A stretch of 33,858 bases of DNA from Moritella sp. (GTDB lineage Bacteria > Pseudomonadota > Gammaproteobacteria > Enterobacterales > Moritellaceae): the NCBI RefSeq assembly GCF_013215705.1, contig NZ_JABSQR010000044.1, forward strand, positions 1-33,858, read 5' to 3'. Within the stretch, counting starts at the first letter, position 1, and every line of letters starts with the position of its first letter. The position numbers were made by a program, and so were the translations under genes. Below the pieces are notes generated by a model, which was given only the letters and a program-made list of their open reading frames with translations, was not told the origin of the DNA and did no database searches. Shown here in pieces: positions 25,903 through 33,858 of this stretch.

Positions 25903-26307
25903 TTATTTAGCTACAATTTCATAGCTCGACGTGATTTCAGCTGCCTTTTCTAGCATTTTAGCCACAGAGCAATATTTTTCCATTGATAGCTCAACTGCAC
26001 GTTTTACTTTTTTCTCATTAAGGTCAGTGCCAGAGATGATAAAATGTGCGTTAATTTTAGTGAACACCCGTGGTGGTTCAGGCGCTCGTTCACTCGTTAA
26101 ATCAACCTCACAACCAAGGATGTTTTGACGGCCTGTTTTTAAAATATCGACAACATCAATAGAGCTACATGCACCCATCCCCATCAGCACAACTTCCATT
26201 GGACTTGCAGCAATACCATTACGGTCACCATCCATAAGAATACCGTGACCCGTTTCTGACGTGCCCATCAGTTGCATTTTGTCGATCCACTTCACATTTG
26301 CTTTCAT
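25903..26307 (-). CDS. yhfA: OsmC-family protein (YhfA-like)
   Basis: A 134-residue OsmC/Ohr-fold protein. Two cysteines, C47 (MGACSSIDV) and C113 (KYCSVAKML), stand where OsmC-family proteins carry their peroxide-reacting pair. It is divergent from crp, exactly as yhfA is in E. coli, which supports the name. The general role is thiol-dependent handling of organic peroxides or electrophiles; the specific substrate of YhfA is not established. It has a 284-base shared upstream region with crp. Confidence 0.85.
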   Translation of the reverse strand: MKANVKWIDKMQLMGTSETGHGILMDGDRNGIAASPMEVVLMGMGACSSIDVVDILKTGRQNILGCEVDLTSERAPEPPRVFTKINAHFIISGTDLNEKKVKRAVELSMEKYCSVAKMLEKAAEITSSYEIVAK

Positions 26308-26591
26308 AAAATACCTCGTTAATGTCTAATTTCAAGGTATTGAACAATATTTAATATCACAAAAGCAATAAAATACTGTTCCATATCCCAAATATAGTTA
26401 AAAGTTGCAAATAAACAGCAAGTCAATATTCAAAAAATGATATATTCACGTTGATATTGAACAGAAATCAACTCAGTTCTTGCTTATTAGTGTTATTGTC
26501 TCTTATGCTATCAAGTCAGTAATAATAATAAAATTAAAATATCGCAATACGGACATAATTTGCGATTATAATAACTTACAGAGGAATACCC

Positions 26592-27233
26592 ATGGTTGTT
26601 ATCGGCAAGCCACAGTCTGACCCTACTTTAGAATGGTTTTTATCTCACTGTCATATTCACAAGTACCCTTCAAAAAGTACACTGATCCATGCAGGAGAAA
26701 AAGCGGAAACTTTATATTTTATCGTTAAAGGCTCTGTGGCAGTTCTAATTAAGGATGAAGAAGGTAAAGAAATGATCCTTTCTTATCTGAATCAAGGTGA
26801 CTTCATGGGTGAACTAGGCCTATTTGAAGATACTGAAGAGCCTATACGTAGCGCATGGATCCGTGCTAAATCACCATGTGAAGTAGCAGAAATTTCATAT
26901 AAGAAATTCCGTCAATTAATCCAAGTTAACCCTGAAATCCTAATGCGTTTATCAGGTCAAATGGCTGAACGTCTACAGATTACAAGTCAAAAAGTTGGTG
27001 ATCTAGCATTCCTAGACGTAACTGGCCGTATTGCACAAACGCTATTAAGCTTAGCAAAACAGCCTGACGCAATGACTCACCCAGACGGCATGCAAATTAA
27101 AATTACTCGTCAAGAAATTGGTCAAATCGTTGGTTGTTCACGTGAGACTGTTGGTCGTATCTTGAAGATGCTTGAAGAGCAAGAGCTGATCTCAGCTCAT
27201 GGTAAAACGATTGTGGTATTTGGCACACGCTAA
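26592..27233 (+). CDS. crp: cAMP receptor protein CRP
   Basis: A 213-residue global regulator nearly identical in style to enteric CRP. The cAMP-binding beta-roll runs from about 10 to 115, and the DNA-recognition helix-turn-helix is [18 protein letters not shown] near the C-terminus. E. coli CRP has 210 residues. The extra residues are one at the N-terminus (MVVIGKP) and two in the phosphate-binding loop ([17 protein letters not shown], with E74 and R86 separated by 12 rather than 10). AGAGGAATACCC precedes the ATG. A strong terminator follows. It would act by binding promoters when cAMP is high. Confidence 0.97.
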   Translation: MVVIGKPQSDPTLEWFLSHCHIHKYPSKSTLIHAGEKAETLYFIVKGSVAVLIKDEEGKEMILSYLNQGDFMGELGLFEDTEEPIRSAWIRAKSPCEVAEISYKKFRQLIQVNPEILMRLSGQMAERLQITSQKVGDLAFLDVTGRIAQTLLSLAKQPDAMTHPDGMQIKITRQEIGQIVGCSRETVGRILKMLEEQELISAHGKTIVVFGTR

Positions 27234-27256
27234 TTCAATCATTTTATTGAGCTAAT

Positions 27257-27299
27257 AAAACGGCGTCTGACATGTTACTCACAAGTCAGACGCCGTTTT
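27257..27299 (+). terminator. Intrinsic terminator of crp
   Basis: AAAACGGCGTCTGAC pairs perfectly over 15 bases with GTCAGACGCCGTTTT around a 13-base loop, ending in TTTTT. It also serves the convergent dehydrogenase gene on the other strand. Confidence 0.92.
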
Positions 27300-27332
27300 T
27301 ATTAACTGCTGTTTATGCGTTAGCTAATGTTG

Positions 27333-28196
27333 TTATTTATGCAATCGTTTAATTAATACTGACGTATCACTACGCTGCTCACCAGCATGTTGTAATTCGG
27401 CATAAAACCCATCGACTAATTTCGCGATAGGCACTAACGAGCCATTACGCTCGGCTTCTTCAAAACAAATCGCCAGATCTTTGCGCATCCAATCAATCGC
27501 AAAACCAAAATCAAATTTCCCTTCCGCCATCGTTAAGGTGCGATTTTCTAATTGCCAAGATTGAGCGGCACCATTACGTAATACATCCAGTACGATATGC
27601 TCATCTAATCCGGCATTTTTAGCAAAGTTTACGCCCTCGGCTAGACCTTGCACCAAACCCGCGATGCATAACTGATTAACCATTTTACATTTTTGCCCCG
27701 CACCAACATCACCGACCAAAGTCACTTTCTTCGCCATTATATCCAGCACAGGTAAAACACGCTCGTATGCGTTGGCTGCGCCGCCCGTCATAATGGTGAG
27801 CTGTGCATTTTCGGCACCCGCTTGCCCGCCTGAAACTGGCGCATCCAGAAAATGAATATCTGATTTTGCACAGGCAGCAGATAATTCTTCGGCTAATAAT
27901 GCGGATGTGGTTGTATGATCGATCAATATTGCATTGGCTTTCATTGCCGACAATACACCATCGTCACCGTAAACAACGCTGCGCACGTCATCATCATTAC
28001 CCACACACATAAGCACTAAATCCGCATTAAGTGCAGCGAGATGTGGCGTAGAGGCACGTTTACCACTATATTTTTCGACCCAAGTGACGGCTTTCGTCTC
28101 GGTACGGTTAAATACCACGACATCATGTCCAGCATTTTGCAGATGACCCGCCATTGGATAACCCATGACACCTAAACCAATAAATGCTATTTTCAT
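27333..28196 (-). CDS. 3-hydroxyisobutyrate-dehydrogenase-family oxidoreductase
   Basis: A 287-residue beta-hydroxyacid dehydrogenase. The Rossmann dinucleotide motif is GLGVMG at 7-12; FLDAPVSGGQAGAENAQLTI is the substrate-binding signature, and K171 in GQKCKMVNQL is the catalytic lysine with N174. NR at 30-31 after the second beta strand suggests NADP rather than NAD, with moderate confidence. Family members oxidise 3-hydroxyisobutyrate or reduce tartronate semialdehyde or succinic semialdehyde; the present sequence does not decide. It lies 43 bases downstream of argD on the same strand and could be co-transcribed with it. Confidence 0.85.
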   Translation of the reverse strand: MKIAFIGLGVMGYPMAGHLQNAGHDVVVFNRTETKAVTWVEKYSGKRASTPHLAALNADLVLMCVGNDDDVRSVVYGDDGVLSAMKANAILIDHTTTSALLAEELSAACAKSDIHFLDAPVSGGQAGAENAQLTIMTGGAANAYERVLPVLDIMAKKVTLVGDVGAGQKCKMVNQLCIAGLVQGLAEGVNFAKNAGLDEHIVLDVLRNGAAQSWQLENRTLTMAEGKFDFGFAIDWMRKDLAICFEEAERNGSLVPIAKLVDGFYAELQHAGEQRSDTSVLIKRLHK

Positions 28197-28239
28197 TTTA
28201 GTCCTCTTTATGCCATGTCACTTTAGATTCAATTCACGG

Positions 28240-29460
28240 TTACGCCGCTAACCACTTTTCGATAGCTTGGCTCAGTTTTTTCATTCCTGCATGAATATCA
28301 TCTTCAGGGATATTAAGTGCTGGGGTAAAACGTAATACATTAGCGCCAGCCACTAATATTAATAGCCCATGTTGAGCCGCTTGATTCATGATCGCGATGG
28401 CTTGACCTTGATATTGTTCTTTTAACTCAGCCCCTAATAATAAACCGTCACCTCGAATGTCAGAGAAAATAGCATATTGGTTATTTATCTGCGCTAAAGC
28501 TTCTTTAAACATGGCTGACTTTACACTAACTTGCGCTAAAAAATCATCATTATTGATCGTATCAACGACAACCTCCGCAACACTACAAGCCAGTGGATTA
28601 CCGCCATAAGTACTACCATGGGTTCCCACACTCAGACTCTTCGCAATATTACCTGTCGTTAGCATCGCAGCAATAGGAAAACCAGCCCCAAGCCCTTTTG
28701 CCGAGGTTAAAATATCAGGTTTGATATCAGTATGTTGATAAGCATAAAACGTCCCCGTACGGCCAACCCCCGTTTGCACTTCATCAAATATCAGCAGCGC
28801 ATTGTATTTATCACACAGTGCCCGAATGCCTATCAAAAATTGCTGATTAGCCGCATTAATACCACCTTCTCCTTGCAAAGGTTCCATCATGACTGCACAG
28901 GTTTTATCACTCATTAATGCTTCAACTGCTGCCAAATCATTAAAATCCACATGGTCAATAGCACCGGGTTTAGGACCAAAACCATCAGAATAAGACGATT
29001 GACCACCAACGGTCACCGTAAAGAAAGTTCTGCCGTGGAAGCCTTTATTAAAGGCGATGATCTGATCTTTGCCCTCACCAAATTTATCGAGTGCATAACG
29101 ACGCGCTAACTTTAACGCCGCTTCATTGGCTTCGGCACCAGAATTAGCAAAGAACACTTTATCTGCAAACGTCGCCTTAGTCAGTTTGTTGGCTAGCCTT
29201 AATGCTGGTTCATTCGTGAGTAGATTACTTACGTGCCATAATTTCTGGCTTTGTTGTTGCAAGGTAGCAACTAAAGGAGGGTAACAATGGCCCAAACAAC
29301 TGACGGCAATACCAGCAGCAAAATCAATGTATTCATTATCAGCTTGATCCCAAACACGTGAGCCTTGGCCTCGCACAGGGATCATTGCTGCCGGCGCATA
29401 ATTTGGCACCATTACGTTATCAAAATCTTTCCGAGTCACAGCCATTACGTTATTGGTCAT
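28240..29460 (-). CDS. argD: Acetylornithine/succinyldiaminopimelate aminotransferase
   Basis: A 406-residue class III PLP aminotransferase. [20 protein letters not shown] is the phosphate-binding region, [11 protein letters not shown] (226-236) the cofactor block, and K255 in [10 protein letters not shown] the PLP lysine. It converts N-acetylglutamate semialdehyde to N-acetylornithine in arginine synthesis and usually also acts in lysine/diaminopimelate synthesis. GAGGGAAGG lies just upstream of the ATG, and paired ARG boxes lie 54-92 bases upstream, showing ArgR repression. pabA lies upstream, as in enterics. The paralog AstC of arginine catabolism is similar, but the ARG boxes and pabA neighbour support argD. 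Confidence 0.9.
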   Translation of the reverse strand: MTNNVMAVTRKDFDNVMVPNYAPAAMIPVRGQGSRVWDQADNEYIDFAAGIAVSCLGHCYPPLVATLQQQSQKLWHVSNLLTNEPALRLANKLTKATFADKVFFANSGAEANEAALKLARRYALDKFGEGKDQIIAFNKGFHGRTFFTVTVGGQSSYSDGFGPKPGAIDHVDFNDLAAVEALMSDKTCAVMMEPLQGEGGINAANQQFLIGIRALCDKYNALLIFDEVQTGVGRTGTFYAYQHTDIKPDILTSAKGLGAGFPIAAMLTTGNIAKSLSVGTHGSTYGGNPLACSVAEVVVDTINNDDFLAQVSVKSAMFKEALAQINNQYAIFSDIRGDGLLLGAELKEQYQGQAIAIMNQAAQHGLLILVAGANVLRFTPALNIPEDDIHAGMKKLSQAIEKWLAA

Positions 29461-29513
29461 AGTCCTTCCCTCTCAGCAAACATCAATGTTTAAATAGTAA
29501 AACGCCAGCTATT

Positions 29514-29552
29514 GACGAATATATATTCAATAATTATAGATATTTAGTCACA
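29514..29552. promoter_or_regulatory. Paired ARG boxes upstream of argD
   Basis: CGAATATATATTCA (29516-29529) matches the ArgR half-box palindrome TGAAT-WWWW-ATTCA at 9 of 10 fixed positions. A weaker box, TAGATATTTAGTCA (29537-29550, 7 of 10), is centred exactly 21 bases away, the spacing used by ArgR hexamers. Confidence 0.7.
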
Positions 29553-29586
29553 GGTCAAGTTCAATATAGCGTTCTATTACAGAAAT

Positions 29587-30171
29587 CTATGAATTATTGA
29601 TAAGAAAATTATTTAATAGCTCTTTGCCTTGCTCAGTCAGGATACTTTCAGGGTGAAATTGTACACCTTCGAGCGCGAGCTCTTTATGTTTAAACGCCAT
29701 TATCTCATCAAACTCGCCATCATTAATTTCAGTCCAAGCGGTGATCTCAAATTCGTCATTAAGTGTCGAGGTTTCAACAATTAATGAGTGATAGCGAGTG
29801 ACGGTTAACGGATCCTTTAATCCAGTAAAAACCCCCTTACCTTTATGCCGTATCTTTGATGTTTTACCATGCATCACTTTTTTGGCTTTAATGACATTGG
29901 CACCGAATACTTGAGCGATTGACTGATGACCCAGACACACTCCTAAAATGGGTATTTTACCTGCAAACTGTTGAATAACAGATAATGAAATACCGGCATC
30001 ACTTGGTGTACATGGACCAGGTGAAATAACCAGATAATCAGGAGATAGCGACGCTATTTGCGCCAGTGAAATTTCGTCATTACGTTTAACAACAACATCT
30101 TGTCCAAGTTCAGAGAAATATTGGAATAAATTAAACGTAAAACTATCGTAATTATCGATAATAAGTAACAT
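29587..30171 (-). CDS. pabA: Aminodeoxychorismate/anthranilate synthase glutaminase
   Basis: A 194-residue class I glutamine amidotransferase. The triad is C79 (GVCLGHQ), H173 and E175 (QFHPES); the oxyanion region [12 protein letters not shown] precedes it. It releases ammonia from glutamine for PabB (p-aminobenzoate, folate) and in many bacteria can serve TrpE. The adjacency to argD matches the enteric pabA-argD order, so pabA is preferred over trpG. A hairpin terminator upstream separates it from amtB. Confidence 0.88.
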   Translation of the reverse strand: MLLIIDNYDSFTFNLFQYFSELGQDVVVKRNDEISLAQIASLSPDYLVISPGPCTPSDAGISLSVIQQFAGKIPILGVCLGHQSIAQVFGANVIKAKKVMHGKTSKIRHKGKGVFTGLKDPLTVTRYHSLIVETSTLNDEFEITAWTEINDGEFDEIMAFKHKELALEGVQFHPESILTEQGKELLNNFLINNS

Positions 30172-30298
30172 GGAAGATTAAAATTCTAATGAGGAAACTG
30201 GATGAATAATATCATAGCTAGAAATTGGTTTCTAATAATGACTCTTGGTAAGATAAACATACCAGTTCAGTATCGATGATGTTTAAAGCAGTAAACGA

Positions 30299-30324
30299 AA
30301 AAGCTCAGCAAATGCTGAGCTTTT
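30299..30324 (-). terminator. Intrinsic terminator after amtB
   Basis: AAAAGCTCAGC pairs with GCTGAGCTTTT over 11 bases around a 4-base loop, about 27 bases after the amtB stop, with T-runs on both strands. It separates glnK-amtB from pabA. Confidence 0.88.
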
Positions 30325-30350
30325 ATAATTTTACCAAATGTTAAATCTAG

Positions 30351-31583
30351 TTATTTAACCGATACAAACTCAGGGTAAGCATCGATACCACAGTCAGCCA
30401 TATCCATACCCGTGATCTCTTCTTCTTCAGTAACACGAATACCCATTGTTGCTTTCAGAACAGCCCACACTAAGATACTTGCTCCGAATACCCAAGCGAA
30501 GATAATAGCAGCGCCATATAGCTGAGCACCAAATGTTGCATCTGCATTGCTAAATGGAACAACCATTAAGCCAAATAGACCACACACACCATGTACCGAG
30601 ATAGCACCAACAGGATCATCAATCTTCACTTTATCCAATGCAACGATACTAAATACAACTAACACACCGCCTAATGCACCTAATAATGTCGCAAATGCTG
30701 GAGCTGGACTGAGTGGGTCAGCGGTAATCGTGACCAAACCAGCTAATGCACCATTAAGAATCATCGTTAAGTCTGCTTTGCCCCACAAGGCTTTAGTAAC
30801 TAGCAATGCAGCTACAGCACCCGCAGCCGCAGCCGCATTCGTGTTCAGGAAGATTTTACCAACGGCCGTTGCGTTTTCCACATCTGACAGCATTAGCTGT
30901 GAACCACCGTTAAAACCAAACCAACCCATCCATAAGATAAATGCACCTAAGGTTGCTAATGGCATATTTGAACCAGGAATTGGATGTACTTCGCCATTTT
31001 TACCATACTTACCTTTACGGGCACCAAGTAATAAAACACCAGCAAATGCAGCAGAGGCACCAGCCATATGTACAATACCTGAACCGGCGAAATCAGAGAA
31101 ACCAGCTTCAGCTAAGAAACCACCACCCCAAGTCCAATAACCTTCAATCGGATAGATCACGCCAGTTAAAACAACAGTAAAAGCAAGGAAGGCCCATAAT
31201 TTCATACGTTCGGCAACCGCACCAGATACAATCGACATTGCCGTTGCAACGAATACAACTTGAAAGAAGAAATCTGATTCTAATGAATGATCAGCGCCTT
31301 CAGATTGTGTACCAATTAAAGAACCAAATGATGGAATAATTCCGCCTTCAGCATTACCAATATACATGATGTTATAACCGACTAATAAAAACATGATACA
31401 GGCGATAGAATAAAGCACGATGTTCTTTGTCAAAATTTCAGTGGTATTCTTAGATCTAACGAGGCCTGCTTCTAGCATGGCAAAACCTGCCGCCATCCAC
31501 ATCACCAGTACACCTGACATTAAAAAGTAAAAAGTATCGAGTGCAAAACGCAGCTCAGTAACTGTAGTTGTTAACTCTTGCAT
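30351..31583 (-). CDS. amtB: Ammonium transporter AmtB
   Basis: A 410-residue ammonium channel with 11 membrane helices. The twin pore histidines are in SGIVHMAGASAAFAG and GAISVHGVCGLFG; WMAAGFAMLEAGLVRSKN is the conserved second helix region. It carries ammonium into the cell and is blocked by GlnK when nitrogen is plentiful. The ATG at 31583 is chosen because AAGGGA lies 7 bases upstream; an upstream ATG at 31637 would add 18 residues that overlap glnK. The glnK gene ends 10 bases before this start. Confidence 0.95.
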   Translation of the reverse strand: MQELTTTVTELRFALDTFYFLMSGVLVMWMAAGFAMLEAGLVRSKNTTEILTKNIVLYSIACIMFLLVGYNIMYIGNAEGGIIPSFGSLIGTQSEGADHSLESDFFFQVVFVATAMSIVSGAVAERMKLWAFLAFTVVLTGVIYPIEGYWTWGGGFLAEAGFSDFAGSGIVHMAGASAAFAGVLLLGARKGKYGKNGEVHPIPGSNMPLATLGAFILWMGWFGFNGGSQLMLSDVENATAVGKIFLNTNAAAAAGAVAALLVTKALWGKADLTMILNGALAGLVTITADPLSPAPAFATLLGALGGVLVVFSIVALDKVKIDDPVGAISVHGVCGLFGLMVVPFSNADATFGAQLYGAAIIFAWVFGASILVWAVLKATMGIRVTEEEEITGMDMADCGIDAYPEFVSVK

Positions 31584-31593
31584 AATTATTCCC

Positions 31594-31932
31594 TTAAATT
31601 GCTTCTGAGTCCATTTCGCCCGTACGGATACGCACAACTTGTTTTAAATCGTAGACAAAAATCTTACCATCACCAATTTTACCTGTGTAAGCAGCACTAC
31701 TAATAGCTTCAATGAGGCGATCAACATTTTCACTCTGCGTTGCAATTTCTAACTTAACTTTTGGTAAGAAATCAACTTGATATTCTGCACCACGATACAA
31801 TTCGGTATGACCTTTTTGACGACCAAAGCCTTTAACTTCAGTCACTGTTAATCCTTCAACACCGAAATCGGCTACAGCTTCACGAACATCATCGAGTTTA
31901 AATGGCTTAATGATTGCGCTTATTAGCTTCAT
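31594..31932 (-). CDS. glnK: Nitrogen regulatory PII protein GlnK
   Basis: A 112-residue PII protein. The T-loop has the uridylylation target Y51 (YRGAEYQVDF). GDGKIFVYDLKQVVRIRTGE near the end is the second PII signature. It senses 2-oxoglutarate, ATP/ADP and glutamine state, and its T-loop plugs AmtB. It is the first gene of glnK-amtB, the standard order. A GlnB could read similarly, but the amtB neighbour favours GlnK. Confidence 0.93.
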   Translation of the reverse strand: MKLISAIIKPFKLDDVREAVADFGVEGLTVTEVKGFGRQKGHTELYRGAEYQVDFLPKVKLEIATQSENVDRLIEAISSAAYTGKIGDGKIFVYDLKQVVRIRTGEMDSEAI

Positions 31933-32443
31933 AAAGAGCTCCTTGCATAAGTATATGGAATATCTATATGATTAAACTTAATTCAACCTCCGTGCCAACA
32001 ATTCAAATGCTACAAATTCAACAACTTATACAAACCACTCACTTTCCCCTGGCGCCATAAGCACCAAAACAGTGCGGCCATTCTGTTATTCCCCCCAATT
32101 CAGTGCAGTTGTTAACTCAATATTAACGTACTGTTAATTTGAGATCGTAATCCCAATTTTAATAACTTCTTATATCTTAAAATAGCGTAAGACATTAACT
32201 AATTTTAATTGTTAATGATTAATACTTACGGGGTATCCATCAGTCTGAATAACTAGATTTCTTAATAATCTATTTAAAATAAACTTAATCGATATATAAA
32301 CACCGCCAAAAAAATATGACACCGCGTTGCGTACCATAATTAAATTGGTACTTTTTATGATCAATAATAATGATAATGTGCTTCCAACCTGAGTAGCTAA
32401 AACGGATTTGTTACTTTAAATCTACAATCATGGAAGAAATACA
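31933..32443. other. Intergenic region, 511 bases
   Basis: Holds the divergent promoters of glnK and the PKD lipoprotein. GTACCA and TGGTAC (32331-32351) form a short dyad followed by TTTTT. I searched for a sigma-54 promoter before glnK and found only a weak partial match. No gene is supported. Confidence 0.4.
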
Positions 32444-33562
32444 ATGAAGAGATTACTACTGGTAACACTATTATCAACGCTAACAGCTTGCGGCTCTGAG
32501 GATGTATTTGATAATGACGATAAGGATGAGCAAACAAATGCGATATCGTCCGTGAGTTTCTCAGCTACACCCTATGATATAAACTCACCAATTTATAATT
32601 TCAGTTCCGTTTATACCGTAAATGATATTGAACAATCCACAAACGACATTATTTTTAACTGGTCAGTAAACTTAGAAGGTGAAGGTCAAATAACCTCACT
32701 CTATCCCGAAGAAGCGCCTCAGTATGAGTTTAAAGAAGCCGCTACCTACAAGATTAAATTAACTGTAGAAGATCATTCTGGTGAAACTTTAGCTCAATTC
32801 TCAACAGAGATAGCAATCAGCGCAGAAGATATAGCAACGCAACCCACATCACCAAATGCTGTGATAGACATAACAGATAGAACAACCACAATATATACGT
32901 TTAATAGTCATTCTTCGAACTATAGTGAAAGTGCTTTATCTCAAATTAACTGGGTCATCGAAGGCCAAGAGTTGTCAGGACCTGATGTCACTCACAATTT
33001 TAGTGAGACAGGTGAACATATTGTTCATTTAAAAGTTACAGCCGAAGATAATAGCCAAGCAACGACAGCAACGACTGTTTACGTTGTTGATGAAATAACA
33101 ACTCCAACTGCAGAGTTAAACTACACAAAGGATAAGTTAGTTGTAAGCTTCGATGCGAGCGAAAGTTCCAACCAAAGCAGCGATATCTCGTCTTATCATT
33201 GGGATTTTGGTAATGGAGAATCAGCAACGGGGATTACGGCCTCTGCAACTTACCCATCAGAAGGCCCTTACAACGTAGTTTTAACTGTGGTGAGTAAAGA
33301 AGGTGTAACAAATACAAAAACAGAAACAATTGATGTTTACGAAGAAGGCTCTTACGTGACTTGTGATGTATTAACGTCCTCTAGCTGGTTGTATAAAAAA
33401 ACAGATGAACGTCAGTGCTTTAGTGCTTCACCAATTACAAGCCGTGCAGCGGCAGAAGCTTGGTGTGGAGCGAGAATTCAACAATACATCGATGATTTAT
33501 CATTCCTTAGAAAACCAACATTAACTTGGCAGATAAGACAACAAGGTAATAATGAGTGCTAA
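32444..33562 (+). CDS. PKD-domain lipoprotein
   Basis: A 372-residue lipoprotein. The signal MKRLLLVTLLSTLTAC ends in the lipobox LTA-C16, so it is lipidated and held in the inner or outer membrane; D at +4 does not decide. Three beta-rich PKD-like domains follow (about 32-128, 135-215, 220-298). The clearest is the third, with YHWDFGNGESATG and the strand YNVVLTVVSKEG. The C-terminal ~70 residues have four cysteines (YVTCDV, RQCFSA, AWCGAR, NNEC), probably two disulfides. PKD domains bind sugars or proteins in secreted enzymes; here no enzyme is attached. Function unknown. Confidence 0.75.
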   Translation: MKRLLLVTLLSTLTACGSEDVFDNDDKDEQTNAISSVSFSATPYDINSPIYNFSSVYTVNDIEQSTNDIIFNWSVNLEGEGQITSLYPEEAPQYEFKEAATYKIKLTVEDHSGETLAQFSTEIAISAEDIATQPTSPNAVIDITDRTTTIYTFNSHSSNYSESALSQINWVIEGQELSGPDVTHNFSETGEHIVHLKVTAEDNSQATTATTVYVVDEITTPTAELNYTKDKLVVSFDASESSNQSSDISSYHWDFGNGESATGITASATYPSEGPYNVVLTVVSKEGVTNTKTETIDVYEEGSYVTCDVLTSSSWLYKKTDERQCFSASPITSRAAAEAWCGARIQQYIDDLSFLRKPTLTWQIRQQGNNEC

Positions 33563-33609
33563 GTTAGCGAATAGTACCGACGTAAAATTAAATGTTTAGT
33601 GTTTATCTG

Positions 33610-33636
33610 AAAGCCTGAATCAATAGTTCAGGCTTT
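33610..33636 (-). terminator. Decayed copy of the tRNA-Asp terminator
   Basis: AAAGCCTGAA / TTCAGGCTTT with a 7-base loop resembles the intact terminator at 33792-33819 and is followed by the same CGTTGTTTGTTGGC block. No T-run remains on the minus strand. It may still help end the lipoprotein message. Confidence 0.5.
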
Positions 33637-33647
33637 CGTTGTTTGTT

Positions 33648-33750
33648 GGCAAAGAGAAAGCGAATGGCTTTCTATAGACCATAACCCGCGCCCCCGGCGT
33701 GACAGGCCGCCTTTTTTGGTAAACAGTCTAACCAACTGAACTACCACTCC
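33648..33750 (-). pseudogene. Degenerate tRNA-Asp copy
   Basis: On the minus strand the 5' end GGAGTGGTAGTTCAGTTGGT and the anticodon part GGCCTGTCACGCCGGGGG (anticodon GTC) are those of tRNA-Asp. The D-arm/anticodon junction has about ten extra bases (around CTGTTTACCAAAAAAG), one base is missing before GCGGGTT, and the T-arm and acceptor 3' strand are replaced by unrelated sequence. It cannot fold as a tRNA. It lies downstream of an intact-looking copy. Confidence 0.85.
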
Positions 33751-33791
33751 TCACAATCTGTATTTTTGTATCCTGAATTTCAGGCACAAAA

Positions 33792-33819
33792 AAAGCCTGA
33801 ATCTTTCGATTCAGGCTTT
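33792..33819 (-). terminator. Intrinsic terminator of the tRNA-Asp gene
   Basis: AAAGCCTGAATC pairs perfectly over 12 bases with GATTCAGGCTTT around TTTC, followed on the minus strand by a run of seven Ts. It lies 10 bases after the tRNA CCA end. Confidence 0.9.
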
Positions 33820-33829
33820 CGTTGTTTGT

Positions 33830-33858
33830 TGGCGGAGTGGACGGGACTCGAACCCGCG
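33830..33858 (-). tRNA. tRNA-Asp, 3' part (leaves the window)
   Basis: The minus strand reads CGCGGGTTCGAGTCCCGTCC then ACTCCGCCA: the T-arm, the acceptor 3' strand and an encoded CCA. The sequence is that of gammaproteobacterial tRNA-Asp, and its acceptor strand would pair with a GGAGTGG 5' end, as kept in the degenerate copy next to it. The anticodon lies outside the window. Confidence 0.85.

Noticed and set aside
26451-26473. CRP autoregulatory site (GTTGAT / ATCAAC dyad)
   Set aside because: It is a dyad but does not match TGTGA-N6-TCACA.
31933-32120. Sigma-54 promoter for glnK-amtB
   Set aside because: The only GG-GC pair with 10-base spacing (near 32060) has a poor -12 element, so I do not call it.
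32355-32385. Fur box (AATAATGATAATG) before the lipoprotein
   Set aside because: Only a partial match in very AT-rich DNA, and no iron-related gene nearby.
1-33858. CRISPR array or rRNA genes
   Set aside because: No regularly spaced direct repeats with unique spacers and no rRNA sequence were seen.

Overview
The window looks like a chromosomal segment of a marine, AT-rich gammaproteobacterium of the Moritella/Shewanella/Vibrio kind. This rests on a near-canonical crp beside a yhfA-type osmC gene, the argD-pabA pair close to crp as in enterics, yhdT-panF, glnK-amtB and a tRNA-Asp of gammaproteobacterial type. I cannot name the species.

Layout. (1) About 1-5060 is accessory DNA: an HNH nuclease gene convergent with a large gene carrying two DUF262 domains (a possible defence pair), a tyrosine recombinase reduced to its catalytic domain, and a decayed IS5-family (IS903-type) insertion sequence. 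(2) 5077-7952 is a compact amino-acid-modification module. A cis-proline-hydroxylase-like Fe(II)/2-oxoglutarate enzyme and an EamA exporter share one strand, with a divergent LysR regulator and a palindromic operator candidate between them. (3) 8244-13203 holds a secreted beta-trefoil protein, a PPOX-family protein, a second LysR regulator, WrbA, a frameshifted EamA transporter and a FrnE-like DsbA-family protein. (4) 13358-21918 is a phosphorus-compound uptake block: PhnD, PhnC and two PhnE permeases, a periplasmic glycerophosphodiester phosphodiesterase, and a histidine kinase with a sigma-54 activator. Both target promoters carry -24/-12 elements and share an upstream motif, so the block reads as one regulon. 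(5) 22199-32443 is mostly core genome: an RluA-type pseudouridine synthase, panF-yhdT, an orphan Cache-domain membrane protein behind an octamer repeat, yhfA/crp, a 3-hydroxyisobutyrate-dehydrogenase-like enzyme, argD with a paired ARG box, pabA and glnK-amtB. (6) 32444-33858 has a PKD-type lipoprotein, a decayed tRNA-Asp copy and the 3' end of an intact-looking tRNA-Asp leaving the window.

The two most interesting systems are the HNH plus double-DUF262 pair and the sigma-54-controlled PhnCDE/phosphodiesterase regulon. All calls come from reading the sequence and from recalled family features; no database search was run.
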